Origin: Klenkia brasiliensis
GTDB lineage: Bacteria; Actinomycetota; Actinomycetes; Mycobacteriales; Geodermatophilaceae
Direction of reading: 5' to 3'
Length of the DNA: 64,000 nucleotides
Assembly: GCF_900100695.1 (NCBI RefSeq)
Contig: NZ_FNCF01000004.1
Coordinates: 434,001 to 498,000 of the forward strand
Part shown: piece by piece, positions 56,186 through 64,000 of the stretch
How positions within the stretch are numbered: the stretch's first letter is position 1
How the letters are laid out: each line of letters starts with the position of its first letter
Translations under genes and position numbers: made by a program
The notes under the pieces: model-generated
What the model was told of the DNA's origin: nothing
Databases searched by the model: none
The model's input: the letters and a program-made list of their open reading frames with translations, nothing else

Positions 56186-56920
56186 GTGCCGAAGCTGCAG
56201 CTGCTCCCCGCCGTCGACGTCGCCGATGGCCAGGCCGTGCGCCTGGTCCAGGGGGAGGCCGGCAGCGAGACCTCCTACGGCGACCCGCTGGACGCCGCGA
56301 CGACCTGGCAGCGCGACGGCGCCGAGTGGGTGCACCTGGTCGACCTCGACGCCGCCTTCGGCCGCGGCTCCAACCGCGAGCTGCTGGCCCGCGTCGTCGG
56401 CGAGCTCGACGTCGACGTGGAGCTGTCCGGCGGCATCCGCGACGACGCCTCGCTGCAGGCGGCGCTGGCCACCGGCTGCCGGCGGGTCAACCTGGGCACC
56501 GCGGCGCTGGAGTCCCCGGAGTGGTGCGCCCGGGCCATCGCCGAGCACGGCGACCGCATCGCCGTCGGCCTGGACGTGCGCGGCACCCGGCTGGCCGCCC
56601 GCGGCTGGACCCGCGAGGGCGGCGAGCTCTACGAGACCCTCGCCCGCCTGGACGCCGAGGGCTGCGCCCGCTACGTGGTCACCGACATCACCAAGGACGG
56701 CACGCTGCGCGGGCCCAACCTCGAGCTGCTGCGCGAGGTCTGCGCGGCCACCGACCGGCCGGTCATCGCCTCGGGCGGGGTCAGCAGCCTGGACGACATC
56801 CGCGCCCTGGTCGGGCTGACGGGCGTCGGCGTCGAGGGCGCCATCGTCGGCAAGGCCCTCTACGCCGGCCAGTTCACCCTGCCCGAGGCGCTGGCGCTCA
56901 CCGTCGAGGCCGCCGGGTGA
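56186..56920 (+). CDS. priA: Phosphoribosyl isomerase A (HisA/TrpF bifunctional type)
   Basis: A 244-residue TIM barrel that isomerises ProFAR to PRFAR. Seen: [19 protein letters not shown] (general base D11), [58 protein letters not shown] (D167) and [13 protein letters not shown]. The ARGW...G and TDITKDG segments are typical of actinobacterial PriA, which also serves as the TrpF of tryptophan synthesis because these genomes usually lack trpF. Dual activity is inference. It is followed by a RidA gene and hisF with 4-nt overlaps. Confidence 0.95.
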   Translation: MPKLQLLPAVDVADGQAVRLVQGEAGSETSYGDPLDAATTWQRDGAEWVHLVDLDAAFGRGSNRELLARVVGELDVDVELSGGIRDDASLQAALATGCRRVNLGTAALESPEWCARAIAEHGDRIAVGLDVRGTRLAARGWTREGGELYETLARLDAEGCARYVVTDITKDGTLRGPNLELLREVCAATDRPVIASGGVSSLDDIRALVGLTGVGVEGAIVGKALYAGQFTLPEALALTVEAAG

Positions 56921-57294
56921 GGCGGCTGGGCTCCGGCTCGCCCTGGGAGGACGTGGTCGGCTACAGCCGCGTCGTGCGCACCGGCGACCTGGTCTTCGTC
57001 AGCGGCACCACCGGCACCCGCGACGGCGTGCTGGTCGACGGCGGCGCCGCCGAGCAGACCCGGCAGGCGCTGACCAACGTGCTCGCCGCCCTCGACCGGG
57101 TGGGTGCCGGCGCCGCGGACGTCGTCCGCACCCGGCTCTACGTCACCGACAGCGCGCAGTGGGAGGCCGTCGGCCGGGTGCACGGCGAGTTCTTCGGCGC
57201 GCACCGGCCCGCCACCGCGATGGTCCAGGTCGCGGCGCTGATCGACCCCGCGATGGTGGTCGAGGTCGAGGCCGACGCGGTGGTGCAGCCGTGA
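56917..57294 (+). CDS. RidA family protein (YjgF)
   Basis: A 125-residue RidA/YjgF protein. These trimeric enzymes hydrolyse reactive enamine/imine intermediates (2-aminoacrylate in E. coli). Motifs: [87 protein letters not shown]. The conserved substrate Arg is in RTRLYVTD. It is translationally coupled to both priA and hisF (4-nt overlaps). I recall the same position in Streptomyces. A link to histidine pathway intermediates is inferred. Confidence 0.92.
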   Translation: MRRLGSGSPWEDVVGYSRVVRTGDLVFVSGTTGTRDGVLVDGGAAEQTRQALTNVLAALDRVGAGAADVVRTRLYVTDSAQWEAVGRVHGEFFGAHRPATAMVQVAALIDPAMVVEVEADAVVQP

Positions 57295-58082
57295 GCCTGG
57301 CCGTGCGGGTCATCCCGTGCCTGGACGTCGACGCCGGCCGGGTGGTCAAGGGCGTCAACTTCGTCGACCTGCGCGACGCCGGCGACCCGGTCGAGATGGC
57401 CCGGGTCTACGACGCCGAGGGCGCCGACGAGCTGACCTTCCTGGACATCACCGCCTCCTCCGGCGACCGCGCGACCACCTACGACGTGGTCTCCCGCACC
57501 GCCGAGAGCGTGTTCATCCCGCTCACCGTGGGCGGCGGCGTGCGCACCGTCGGGGACGTGGACAAGCTGCTGCGCGCCGGTGCGGACAAGGTCGCGGTCA
57601 ACACCGCCGCCGTCGCCCGGCCCGAGCTGATCGCCAAGATCGCCGACCGGTACGGCAACCAGGTGCTGGTGCTGTCCCTGGACGCCCGGCGCTGCACCGA
57701 CGGCGCGGCCACCGACTCCGGCTACGAGATCACCACCCACGGCGGGCGCCGCGGCACCGGCCGGGACGCCGTCGAGTGGGTCGTCGAGGCCGCCCGGCTG
57801 GGCGTCGGCGAGGTGCTGCTGAACTCCATGGACGCCGACGGCACCAAGGCCGGCTTCGACCTGGCCATGATCGAGGCGGTGCGCCGCGAGGTCACCGTGC
57901 CGGTCATCGCCAGCGGGGGAGCGGGCGCGGCCGACCACTTCGCCCCCGCGGTGGCCGCCGGCGCCGACGCGGTGCTGGCCGCCAGCGTCTTCCACTTCGG
58001 CGACCTGCGGATCGGCGACGTCAAGCAGGCCCTCGACGCCGCCGGCGTGCCGATCCGCCGCGAGGCCGACCAGCCGCTCTAG
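57291..58082 (+). CDS. hisF: Imidazole glycerol phosphate synthase, cyclase subunit
   Basis: A 263-residue TIM barrel that uses ammonia from HisH to convert PRFAR to imidazole glycerol phosphate and AICAR. Seen: [19 protein letters not shown] (catalytic D12), [79 protein letters not shown] and [13 protein letters not shown], read as separate motifs. GTG 57291 overlaps the RidA stop. The TAG stop shares CTAG with the convergent gene. Confidence 0.96.
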   Translation: MSLAVRVIPCLDVDAGRVVKGVNFVDLRDAGDPVEMARVYDAEGADELTFLDITASSGDRATTYDVVSRTAESVFIPLTVGGGVRTVGDVDKLLRAGADKVAVNTAAVARPELIAKIADRYGNQVLVLSLDARRCTDGAATDSGYEITTHGGRRGTGRDAVEWVVEAARLGVGEVLLNSMDADGTKAGFDLAMIEAVRREVTVPVIASGGAGAADHFAPAVAAGADAVLAASVFHFGDLRIGDVKQALDAAGVPIRREADQPL

Positions 58083-58675
58083 GAGACCTCGACCCGGGCC
58101 ACGGAGTCCCGGCCCGAGGCCCACAGCAGGACCTCCAGCGGCTCGCCGGTCACCGTCGTGGCCGGCGATCCGGACCGGACGGTGCGGGTGGCCCCGGTGT
58201 CGGAGCGGCGGACCACCAGCCCGCCCCCGCGCGGCCGGGTGCGGGCCAGCACCGGCACCTGGCCCCACAGGACGTCCTGCGCCGCGGCCGGCAGCTCGCG
58301 GGGCGCCCACCCCGGCCGGGCCCGCCGGACGTCCTCGTGGTGGATGGTCATCTCCGCGCCGTTGACCAGCCGGTCCACCGGGTCCCACGCGGTCGGCAGG
58401 AACGCCGGCGGGCCGCTGCGCAGCTGGTCCAGCAGCGCCGGCCACGGGGTGCCGCGCCGCCACCGGTCGGACACGTGCGCCGTCCACCGGGCGAAGGGCC
58501 CGCCCACCACCGCACCCGGGGCGGCGTCCGGCCGCCGGTCGCGGACCACCAGGTGGACGGCGAGGTCGGCCGTCGTCCAGCCCTCGCAGCAGGTCGGCTC
58601 GTCCGGGCCCAGGTCGGCGAGCAGGTCGGCGAGCGCGGCGCGCTCGGTCCGGGACAGCGCGGGGGAGTCGGTCAC
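58079..58675 (-). CDS. TIGR03085-type (maleylpyruvate isomerase/DinB-like) metal-binding protein
   Basis: A 198-residue protein similar to actinobacterial proteins of the mycothiol-dependent maleylpyruvate isomerase superfamily. [44 protein letters not shown] contains the W-x-x-x-D-x-x-x-H-L motif, and [20 protein letters not shown] the second His cluster. The function is unknown. GTG 58675 lies 6 nt after a TACAAC hexamer (58682-58687), so the message may be leaderless. It ends on the hisF stop. Confidence 0.8.
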   Translation of the reverse strand: MTDSPALSRTERAALADLLADLGPDEPTCCEGWTTADLAVHLVVRDRRPDAAPGAVVGGPFARWTAHVSDRWRRGTPWPALLDQLRSGPPAFLPTAWDPVDRLVNGAEMTIHHEDVRRARPGWAPRELPAAAQDVLWGQVPVLARTRPRGGGLVVRRSDTGATRTVRSGSPATTVTGEPLEVLLWASGRDSVARVEVS

Positions 58676-58728
58676 GCGACCGTTGTACCGCGCCACCGAA
58701 ATCCCGTAGCCCGGGTAAGGACCGCGGG

Positions 58729-58734
58729 TAGTCT
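58729..58734 (+). promoter_or_regulatory. -10 element of the ABC exporter operon
   Basis: TAGTCT, giving a leader of about 33 nt with AGGGAG (58763-58768) four bases before GTG 58773. Confidence 0.55.
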
Positions 58735-58772
58735 CAGGGAACACCCAGCAGCACCACCCCGTAGGGAGACGC

Positions 58773-60626
58773 GTGTCCGCGCGCAGCACAGGCAACACCG
58801 TCGTCCGCAGCGAACGGGACCAGAAGAAGGTCATGCGCCGGGGGTTCCGGCACGTCGGCCGGGCGATCCGCGAGCAGCGCGGCATGTTCACCCTCGCCGT
58901 CCTCGGCAGCAGCCTCTACGCGGCCATGACCGTGGCCAGCGCCTACGTCATCGGCGGCATCACCGAGCGGGTCGTGCTGCCCTCCTTCGAGCGGGGTTCG
59001 GCCACCGCCGGCGCGCTCACCCTGGCCGCGGTCGCCATCCTGGCCGTCGCCGTCCTCAAGATCATCGGCATCATCGGCCGGCGGTTGTTCGCCGGCATCA
59101 TGAGCTTCCGGCTGCAGGCCGAGTACCGCCGCCGGGTGACCGGCCAGTACCTGCGGCTGCCGCTGTCCTGGCACCAGCGCCACCCCACCGGCCAGCTGCT
59201 GTCCAACGCCAACTCCGACGTCGAGGCCAGCTGGTTCTTCGTCTCCCCGCTGCCCTTCGCCTGCGGCGCGCTGGTCATGGTCGCCATCACCGTCGTCGCG
59301 CTGTTCCTCACCGACCCGCTGCTGGCGCTGGTCGGCCTGGTCGTCTTCCCGCTGGTCTTCGTCGCCAACGCGCTGTACTCGCAGGTGATGAGCCCGCGGA
59401 TGGCGCGGGCCCAGCAGCTGCGCGCCGAGGTGTCGGAGATCGCGCACGAGTCCTTCGACGCCGCCCTGGTGGTCAAGACCCTGGGCCGGGAGGCCGAGGA
59501 GACCCGCCGGTTCGCCGGCAGCGCCGACGAGCTGCGCGACGGGCTGGTCGCCGTCGGCCGGGTCCGCGGCCTGTTCGACCCGATCATGGAGGCGCTGCCC
59601 AACCTGGGCACCCTCGCCGTCCTGCTGGTGGGCGCCAACCAGGTCGCCGTCGGTGCGACGAACGCCGGCGACCTGGTCTCCATCGCCTACCTGTTCACCC
59701 TGCTCGCGCTGCCCATCCGCGCGATCGGCTGGGTGCTGGCCGACCTGCCCCGGGCGATGGCCGGCTTCGACCGGGTCACCCCGGTCCTGCAGGCCGAGGG
59801 CGAGACCCCGCACGGCCCCGACGCCGCCCCCGCCGGCACCGGCGGCGCCGGCGTGGGCGTGCAGGCGGTCGACTTCGGCCACACCGACGCCGACGGCCGC
59901 ACCAACCAGGTGCTGCACGGCGTCACCTTCGACGTCGCCGCCGGCCGCACGGTCGCCGTCGTGGGCCCCACCGGCTCGGGCAAGTCCACCCTGGCCGGGC
60001 TGCTGGTCCGCCTCGTCGACCCGCACAGCGGGGCGGTGCTGATGGACGGCGTCGACCTGCGCAGCCTGCGCGAGGGCGAGGTCGCCGGGCAGGCCGCCTT
60101 CGTCGCGCAGGGCACGTTCCTCTTCGACGACACCGTGCGCGGCAACATCACCCTTGGCGCGCACTTCACCGACGCCCAGGTGCAGGAGGCGCTGCGGGTC
60201 GCCGCCGCCGAGGACTTCGTCGACCGGCTGCCCGAGGGCCTGGACACCAGGGTCGGCGAGCGCGGCGCCAGCCTGTCCGGCGGCCAGCGGCAGCGGCTCG
60301 CGCTGGCCCGCGCCGTCGTCCGCCGTCCCCGCCTGCTGGTGATGGACGACGCCACCAGCGCCGTGGACCCCAGCGTCGAGGCGCGCATCCTCGACGCGCT
60401 GCGCACCACCGACGCCCCGGCCACCGTGGTGGTCGTGGCCTACCGGCAGGCCACCATCTCGCTGGCCGACGAGGTGCTGTGGATCGACCGCGGCCGGCTG
60501 GTCGCCCGCGGCAGCCACGCCGAGCTGCTCGCCCGGGTGCCCGGCTACGCCAAGCTCGTGCAGGCCTACCAACCGCCGGACGAGGTCACCGCCGCCGAGC
60601 CCGAGCCCGCCGGGGCGCAGGCATGA
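58773..60626 (+). CDS. ABC exporter half-transporter, subunit 1 (degenerate ATP site)
   Basis: A 617-residue fusion of six membrane helices (about 35-320) and an ATPase domain. Walker A GPTGSGKST has K404 and the signature LSGGQRQRLALARA is intact. Two catalytic residues are altered: Walker B reads LLVMDDATS, with D526 where the catalytic Glu is expected, and the H-loop reads VAYRQ, with Y557 in place of His. With subunit 2 this predicts a heterodimer having one degenerate and one active site, as in TM287/288-type exporters. The substrate is unknown. It overlaps the next gene by 4 nt. Confidence 0.93.
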   Translation: MSARSTGNTVVRSERDQKKVMRRGFRHVGRAIREQRGMFTLAVLGSSLYAAMTVASAYVIGGITERVVLPSFERGSATAGALTLAAVAILAVAVLKIIGIIGRRLFAGIMSFRLQAEYRRRVTGQYLRLPLSWHQRHPTGQLLSNANSDVEASWFFVSPLPFACGALVMVAITVVALFLTDPLLALVGLVVFPLVFVANALYSQVMSPRMARAQQLRAEVSEIAHESFDAALVVKTLGREAEETRRFAGSADELRDGLVAVGRVRGLFDPIMEALPNLGTLAVLLVGANQVAVGATNAGDLVSIAYLFTLLALPIRAIGWVLADLPRAMAGFDRVTPVLQAEGETPHGPDAAPAGTGGAGVGVQAVDFGHTDADGRTNQVLHGVTFDVAAGRTVAVVGPTGSGKSTLAGLLVRLVDPHSGAVLMDGVDLRSLREGEVAGQAAFVAQGTFLFDDTVRGNITLGAHFTDAQVQEALRVAAAEDFVDRLPEGLDTRVGERGASLSGGQRQRLALARAVVRRPRLLVMDDATSAVDPSVEARILDALRTTDAPATVVVVAYRQATISLADEVLWIDRGRLVARGSHAELLARVPGYAKLVQAYQPPDEVTAAEPEPAGAQA

Positions 60627-62416
60627 CCGCCGTGACCGAGCGGGCCACCGAGTCCGCCACCGCCACCCTCCGCCGCGGCCTGCGGATGATGCCGGAGTTC
60701 CGCCGCGGCCTGCCGGTGACCTTCGCCCTCGCGCTGGTCGCCACCGCCGGGCGGGTCGTCGTGCCGATCGCGGTGCAGCAGACCCTCGACCGCGGGCTGG
60801 GTGCCGCGGGCGGCCCGGACATCCCGCTGGTGCGCGAGCTCGTCGCGGTGTGCGCCGTCGTCGTGCTCGTCACCGCGTTCGCGGTCTACCGGATGAACGT
60901 GCGGCTGTTCCGCACCACCGAGACCGCGCTGGCGGGCCTGCGGGTGCGCGCCTTCCGGCACGTGCACGACCTCTCGGTGCTGCACCAGCAGGGCGAGCGC
61001 CGCGGCAACCTGGTCTCCCGGGTCACCAGCGACGTCGACCAGCTGTCGGTGTTCATGCAGTGGGGCGGTGTGCTGGGCCTGGTCAGCCTCGGCCAGCTGG
61101 TCGTGGCCACCGTGGTGATGTTCTTCTACAGCTGGCAGCTGACCCTGCTGGTGCTGGTCTGCTTCGTGCCGCTGGGCTACGCGGTGAAGTGGTTCGCGAA
61201 GCGCCTGGCCGAGGTCTACGGCGTGGTCCGCGAGCGGGTCGGCGACGTGCTCGCCGCGGTGGGGGAGTCCGTCGTCGGCGCCCCGACCGTGCGCGCCTAC
61301 GGCGTGCGGGCCCGCACCGCTGCCCGCATCGACACCGCCATCGACCGGCACTACCGGGCCTCGGTGCAGGCCCAGCGCACCACCGCCGGCGTGTACGTCA
61401 GCGGCGAGTTCGTCGCCGCCGTCGCCAACGCCGCCGTCGTCGTGGTCGGCGTGCTGCTCGGCGTGGGCGGGCAGATCTCGGCCGGCACGCTGGTCGCCTT
61501 CCTGTTCCTGGTCACGCTGTTCGTCGCGCCGGTGCAGACCGCCAGCGAGGTGCTCAACGAGGCGCAGAACGCCGTCGCCGGGTTCCGCCGGGTCCTCGAC
61601 GTGCTCGACACCGAGCCCGACGTGCAGGACCCCGCGGACGGCCGGCAGCTGCCGCCGGGGCCGCTGGGGGTCCGCTTCGACCACGTGACCTTCCGGTACG
61701 CGCCCGGTGCCCGTGCCGCGCTGGACGACGTCGACCTGGAGATCGCCCCGCGCACCCGGGTGGCCGTGGTGGGCGAGACCGGGTCGGGCAAGACCACCTT
61801 CGCCAAGCTGCTGACCCGGCTGATGGACCCCGCCGAGGGCCAGGTGCTGGTCGGCGGCGTGCCGCTGGACCGGGTGGCGTTCTCCTCGCTGCGCGAGCGG
61901 GTGGTCATGGTGCCCCAGGACGGGTTCCTCTTCGACGCCTCCGTGGCCGACAACGTCCGCTACGGCCGGCCCGGGATGACCGACGCGCACATCGCCGCCG
62001 CCTTCGACGAGCTGGGCCTGGGCGGGTGGGTCGAGGGCCTGCCCGACGGCGTGGCCACCCAGGTGGGTCAGCGCGGGGAGTCGCTGTCGGCGGGGGAGCG
62101 GCAGCTGGTCGCCGTCGCCCGCGCCTACGTGGCCGACCCCGACCTGCTGGTGCTCGACGAGGCCACCAGCGCGGTCGACCCGGCCACCGAGGCCCGGCTG
62201 ACCCGGGCGCTGGACCTGCTCACCGACGGCCGGACGACGATCACCATCGCGCACCGGCTGTCCACCGCCGAGCGCGCCGGCGAGGTGCTGGTGGTCGACG
62301 CCGGCCGGGTGGTGCAGCGCGGGCGGCACGCCGACCTGGTCGACGTCCCCGGGGTGTACGCGGGCCTGCACGCCTCGTGGCGGCGGTCCTCGGGCGGGGC
62401 GGTCAGCCTGGCCTGA
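60623..62416 (+). CDS. ABC exporter half-transporter, subunit 2 (catalytic)
   Basis: A 597-residue half-transporter: six membrane helices (about 30-300) and an ATPase domain. Walker A GETGSGKTT (K390), Walker B LLVLDEATS (E513) and the H-loop IAHRLST (H544) are canonical. The signature motif is changed to LSAGERQ (488-494), where LSGGQ is usual. That altered signature would face the degenerate Walker site of subunit 1, so the pair forms one consensus and one degenerate ATP site. ATG 60623 overlaps the subunit 1 stop. Probably an exporter of drugs, lipids or peptides (inference). Confidence 0.94.
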   Translation: MTAVTERATESATATLRRGLRMMPEFRRGLPVTFALALVATAGRVVVPIAVQQTLDRGLGAAGGPDIPLVRELVAVCAVVVLVTAFAVYRMNVRLFRTTETALAGLRVRAFRHVHDLSVLHQQGERRGNLVSRVTSDVDQLSVFMQWGGVLGLVSLGQLVVATVVMFFYSWQLTLLVLVCFVPLGYAVKWFAKRLAEVYGVVRERVGDVLAAVGESVVGAPTVRAYGVRARTAARIDTAIDRHYRASVQAQRTTAGVYVSGEFVAAVANAAVVVVGVLLGVGGQISAGTLVAFLFLVTLFVAPVQTASEVLNEAQNAVAGFRRVLDVLDTEPDVQDPADGRQLPPGPLGVRFDHVTFRYAPGARAALDDVDLEIAPRTRVAVVGETGSGKTTFAKLLTRLMDPAEGQVLVGGVPLDRVAFSSLRERVVMVPQDGFLFDASVADNVRYGRPGMTDAHIAAAFDELGLGGWVEGLPDGVATQVGQRGESLSAGERQLVAVARAYVADPDLLVLDEATSAVDPATEARLTRALDLLTDGRTTITIAHRLSTAERAGEVLVVDAGRVVQRGRHADLVDVPGVYAGLHASWRRSSGGAVSLA

Positions 62417-62450
62417 CGGCGAGCCCGGCCCCACGGCGGCCGACCACCAC

Positions 62451-62456
62451 TACCGT
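62451..62456 (+). promoter_or_regulatory. -10 element of the 62464 gene (leaderless type)
   Basis: TACCGT ends 7 nt before ATG 62464. Confidence 0.6.
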
Positions 62457-62463
62457 GCCCGGC

Positions 62464-62880
62464 ATGACCGCGCCCCCCGCCCGCAAGGTCCCGCCGATCC
62501 CGGCCGGGGTGGCCGCCGTGTGCGCGCTGCTCGGCGCGCTGCCGGTGGCGGTGTTCTCGCTGATCGCCGGGGTGTTCGCCGCGGCGTCGGGGGTGGGGCA
62601 GGGCCTGCTGTTCGGGGCGGTGCCGGCCGTGGTGGCGCTGACGGTGCTGGTCGGCATCGTGCTGCTGCTCACCGGCCGGTCCTGGCGGGTGCTGGTGGTC
62701 GGCTCGGTGCTGACCCTCGTGCTCGTGGTGTGGGCGCTGACCCAGGGCGCGGCGTCGGACGAGCCGGGGTCGGTCGTGGTGCTGGTGGCCGGCCCGCTGG
62801 TCGCGGCGCTGCTGGGCTCGCTGCCGGTGGTGCGGGCCTGGGTGGCCGCGCGGCAGGCCGACCGGGCCGCCCGGGGCTGA
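62464..62880 (+). CDS. Small four-helix membrane protein, unknown
   Basis: A 138-residue protein with four hydrophobic helices (VAAVCALLGALPVAVFSLIAG; LLFGAVPAVVALTVLVGIVLLL; VLVVGSVLTLVLVVWALTQ; SVVVLVAGPLVAALLGSLPVV), a short Pro-rich N-terminus and a basic C-terminus. No family is recognised. Start at ATG 62464 with a -10 7 nt upstream. It is 48 nt from the ABC exporter and could act independently. Confidence 0.75.
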   Translation: MTAPPARKVPPIPAGVAAVCALLGALPVAVFSLIAGVFAAASGVGQGLLFGAVPAVVALTVLVGIVLLLTGRSWRVLVVGSVLTLVLVVWALTQGAASDEPGSVVVLVAGPLVAALLGSLPVVRAWVAARQADRAARG

Positions 62881-62901
62881 CCCCCGGACGGCCCCGCGGC
62901 A

Positions 62902-63306
62902 TCAGGCCGGCGGCTCGTCCTTGCCCGACTCCTCCAGCTCGTCGGCCTCCTCCTTGGTGTGGTGCACCGCGCCGTCGGCGTGGTCGGCCGGGCCGTAGAC
63001 GGTGTAGAGCACCCACGGGTTCGGGCCGTCGTTGACGAAGTTGTGCTTGGTCCCGGCGGGGACGACGACGATCTCGCCCGGCTTCACCGTCTTCGTCGAG
63101 CCCTCGATGACGGCTTTGCCGACGCCGCTGACGAAGCTGAGGATCTGGTCGTTCTCGTCGTGGACCTCCTCGCCGATCTCCCCGCCCGGCGGGATCGTCA
63201 TGATCACCAGCTGGGTGTGCTCACCGGTCCAGAGCACCCGACGGAAGTCGGCGCTCTTCTCGGCCGTGGTCGCGATGTCGAAGTGCACGATGTCCTTGGC
63301 TGCCAT
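62902..63306 (-). CDS. Cupin-domain protein
   Basis: A 134-residue small cupin. The two cupin motifs are HTQLVIMTIPPGGEIGEEVHDENDQILSFVSG (around residues 30-60) and KPGEIVVVPAGTKHNFVNDGPNPWVLYTVYGP, read in pieces, with His and Glu metal ligands. The C-terminal ~25 residues (ADGAVHHTKEEADELEESGKDE) are acidic. I choose ATG 63306, which has AAGGGGGG upstream; an ATG at 63339 adds 11 residues. Cupins may be enzymes or metabolite binders; the role is unknown. Confidence 0.85.
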   Translation of the reverse strand: MAAKDIVHFDIATTAEKSADFRRVLWTGEHTQLVIMTIPPGGEIGEEVHDENDQILSFVSGVGKAVIEGSTKTVKPGEIVVVPAGTKHNFVNDGPNPWVLYTVYGPADHADGAVHHTKEEADELEESGKDEPPA

Positions 63307-63346
63307 GCGCCCCCCTTGCCCCGCTCCGATGTGGATCATGCGGGCC

Positions 63347-63352
63347 TACGCT
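63347..63352 (+). promoter_or_regulatory. -10 element of the 63361 gene (leaderless type)
   Basis: TACGCT ends 8 nt before ATG 63361, in the short gap divergent from the cupin gene. Confidence 0.6.
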
Positions 63353-63360
63353 GTCGGGCC

Positions 63361-63822
63361 ATGGCCAAGCAGTCCCGTCCGGCACCCGTGCGGCGCTCGC
63401 CCCGGGCGGCCCGGCCCACCCCCGCCCGGGCGGCGCAGGTCCCCGAGCGGCCGGTCGCCGCGGTCTGCGCCGCGGTGTTCGGGGTGCTGGTCGCCGCCGA
63501 GGTGCTCTACCTGACCTGGCTGCTGGTCGTGCCCGACGCCGACCTGGTCGCCGTCCCGCGCTGGCTGGGCGCGGTCCTGGTCGCCCTCGCGCTGTGGCCG
63601 CTGGCCGGTGCGGTGCTGACCGTGCTGGGGCGCGGGCGGGGCTGGCTGGTGCTGCTCACCGGCTGCGTCGTGCCGTTGCTGGGGCTGCTGGCCGTCGCCG
63701 TGCTCTTCGGGTCGCTGGGGGCGGGGTCGGCCACCTGGTGGGCCCTGCTGCTGGCGCTGGGCCCGCTGGGCGGGCTGGTGCTCGCCGCGCAGCGCGCCGT
63801 CCGGGAGTGGACCGCTCGCTAA
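63361..63822 (+). CDS. Small membrane protein, unknown
   Basis: A 153-residue protein. A basic, Pro/Ala/Arg-rich N-terminus of about 30 residues is followed by four hydrophobic helices (AAVCAAVFGVLVAAEVLYLTWLLVV; WLGAVLVALALWPLAGAVLTVLG; WLVLLTGCVVPLLGLLAVAVLF; TWWALLLALGPLGGLVLAA). No family is recognised. Divergent from the cupin gene; the stop codon overlaps the -10 of the next gene. Confidence 0.75.
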   Translation: MAKQSRPAPVRRSPRAARPTPARAAQVPERPVAAVCAAVFGVLVAAEVLYLTWLLVVPDADLVAVPRWLGAVLVALALWPLAGAVLTVLGRGRGWLVLLTGCVVPLLGLLAVAVLFGSLGAGSATWWALLLALGPLGGLVLAAQRAVREWTAR

Positions 63823-63825
63823 CCT
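63820..63825 (+). promoter_or_regulatory. -10 element of the FAD dehydrogenase gene (leaderless type)
   Basis: TAACCT, which includes the TAA stop of the upstream gene, ends 6 nt before GTG 63832. Confidence 0.6.
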
Positions 63826-63831
63826 CGACCC

Positions 63832-64000
63832 GTGACCACCGACACAGCCGACGTCGTCGTGGTGGGGGCGGGCCTGGCCGGCCTCGTCGCCACCGCCGAG
63901 CTCACCGACGCGGGCAAGCGGGTGCTGCTGCTGGACGCCGAGCCGGAGCAGAACCTGGGCGGGCAGGCCTTCTGGAGCTTCGGCGGGCTGTTCCTGGTCG
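63832..64000 (+). CDS. FAD-binding dehydrogenase (3' end outside window)
   Basis: Only the first 56 residues are in the window. DVVVVGAGLAGLVATAELTDAGKRVLLLDAE is the FAD Rossmann motif (GxGxxG), then QNLGGQAFWSFGGLFLV, which resembles the FAD-binding dehydrogenases related to 3-ketosteroid 1-dehydrogenase or fumarate reductase. The substrate cannot be told from this piece. The GTG start has a -10 6 nt upstream and no ribosome site. Confidence 0.82.
   Translation, partial: MTTDTADVVVVGAGLAGLVATAELTDAGKRVLLLDAEPEQNLGGQAFWSFGGLFLV

Noticed and set aside
57317-62416. A very long open frame of about 1700 codons running through hisF, the TIGR03085 gene and the ABC genes
   Set aside because: Only its end (from 60623) is real. 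Upstream it is Arg/Pro/Gly-rich shadow translation of well-supported genes in other frames, a normal effect of very high GC.

Overview
The window is a high-GC actinobacterial chromosome segment. The evidence is the very GC-rich third codon positions, the frequent GTG starts, and the gene orders mraZ-rsmH-ftsL-ftsI-murEF-mraY-murD-ftsW-murGC-ftsQ-ftsZ-pgeF-yggS-sepF-yggT-wag31 and hisDCB-hisH-priA-hisF. It also has a DUF3040 protein, a PriA-type HisA, a DUF222/13E12 HNH protein and mycobacterial-type LexA boxes. A Geodermatophilaceae-like organism (Blastococcus/Geodermatophilus type) is my impression only and was not tested. Nearly everything is core chromosome; I see no prophage, transposase, CRISPR array, tRNA or rRNA.

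Layout. 1-1095: end of a methyltransferase gene and a family 2 glycosyltransferase. 1101-2983: SOS-controlled dinB and a DUF3040 membrane protein, closed by a strong terminator. 3080-7748 (minus): moxR, DUF58 and transglutaminase genes, a tightly coupled three-gene operon. 7824-28411: the division and cell-wall (dcw) cluster, starting with an MraZ operator and, between mraZ and rsmH, a long structured leader with three CUUCCCC-loop hairpins. One AhpD/CMD-type gene sits between ftsQ and ftsZ. 28440-46933: housekeeping genes, mostly single units (ileS, a CPA1 antiporter, a TetR/MFS pair, mqo, lspA, an RluD-type synthase, a CPBP protease, dnaE, a DUF2567 protein, an LCP ligase, a LON-domain protein). 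47021-58082: histidine biosynthesis, split into three blocks by two opposite-strand insertions (sulP-merR, and a DUF222/HNH gene with a nitroreductase and a molybdopterin enzyme). 58079-64000: a TIGR03085-type protein, a heterodimeric ABC exporter, two small membrane proteins, a cupin and the start of an FAD dehydrogenase.

Regulation readable from the sequence. Many genes have a TANNNT -10 hexamer only 6-8 nt before the start codon and no Shine-Dalgarno sequence, which indicates leaderless transcripts. LexA boxes lie just downstream of the -10 of dinB and of the 13E12/HNH gene. Five TGG repeats at exact 10-bp steps overlap the mraZ promoter. A perfect palindrome lies just upstream of the -10 of sulP-merR, and two near-identical sites lie between tetR and its divergent MFS gene. 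Several convergent gene pairs end in palindromes that contain both stop codons.

I found no clearly new multi-gene system. The signals most worth a second look are the triple hairpin leader of rsmH, the five-repeat MraZ operator, the paired SOS boxes, the sulP-merR promoter palindrome and the hairpin that covers the start of the LCP gene.
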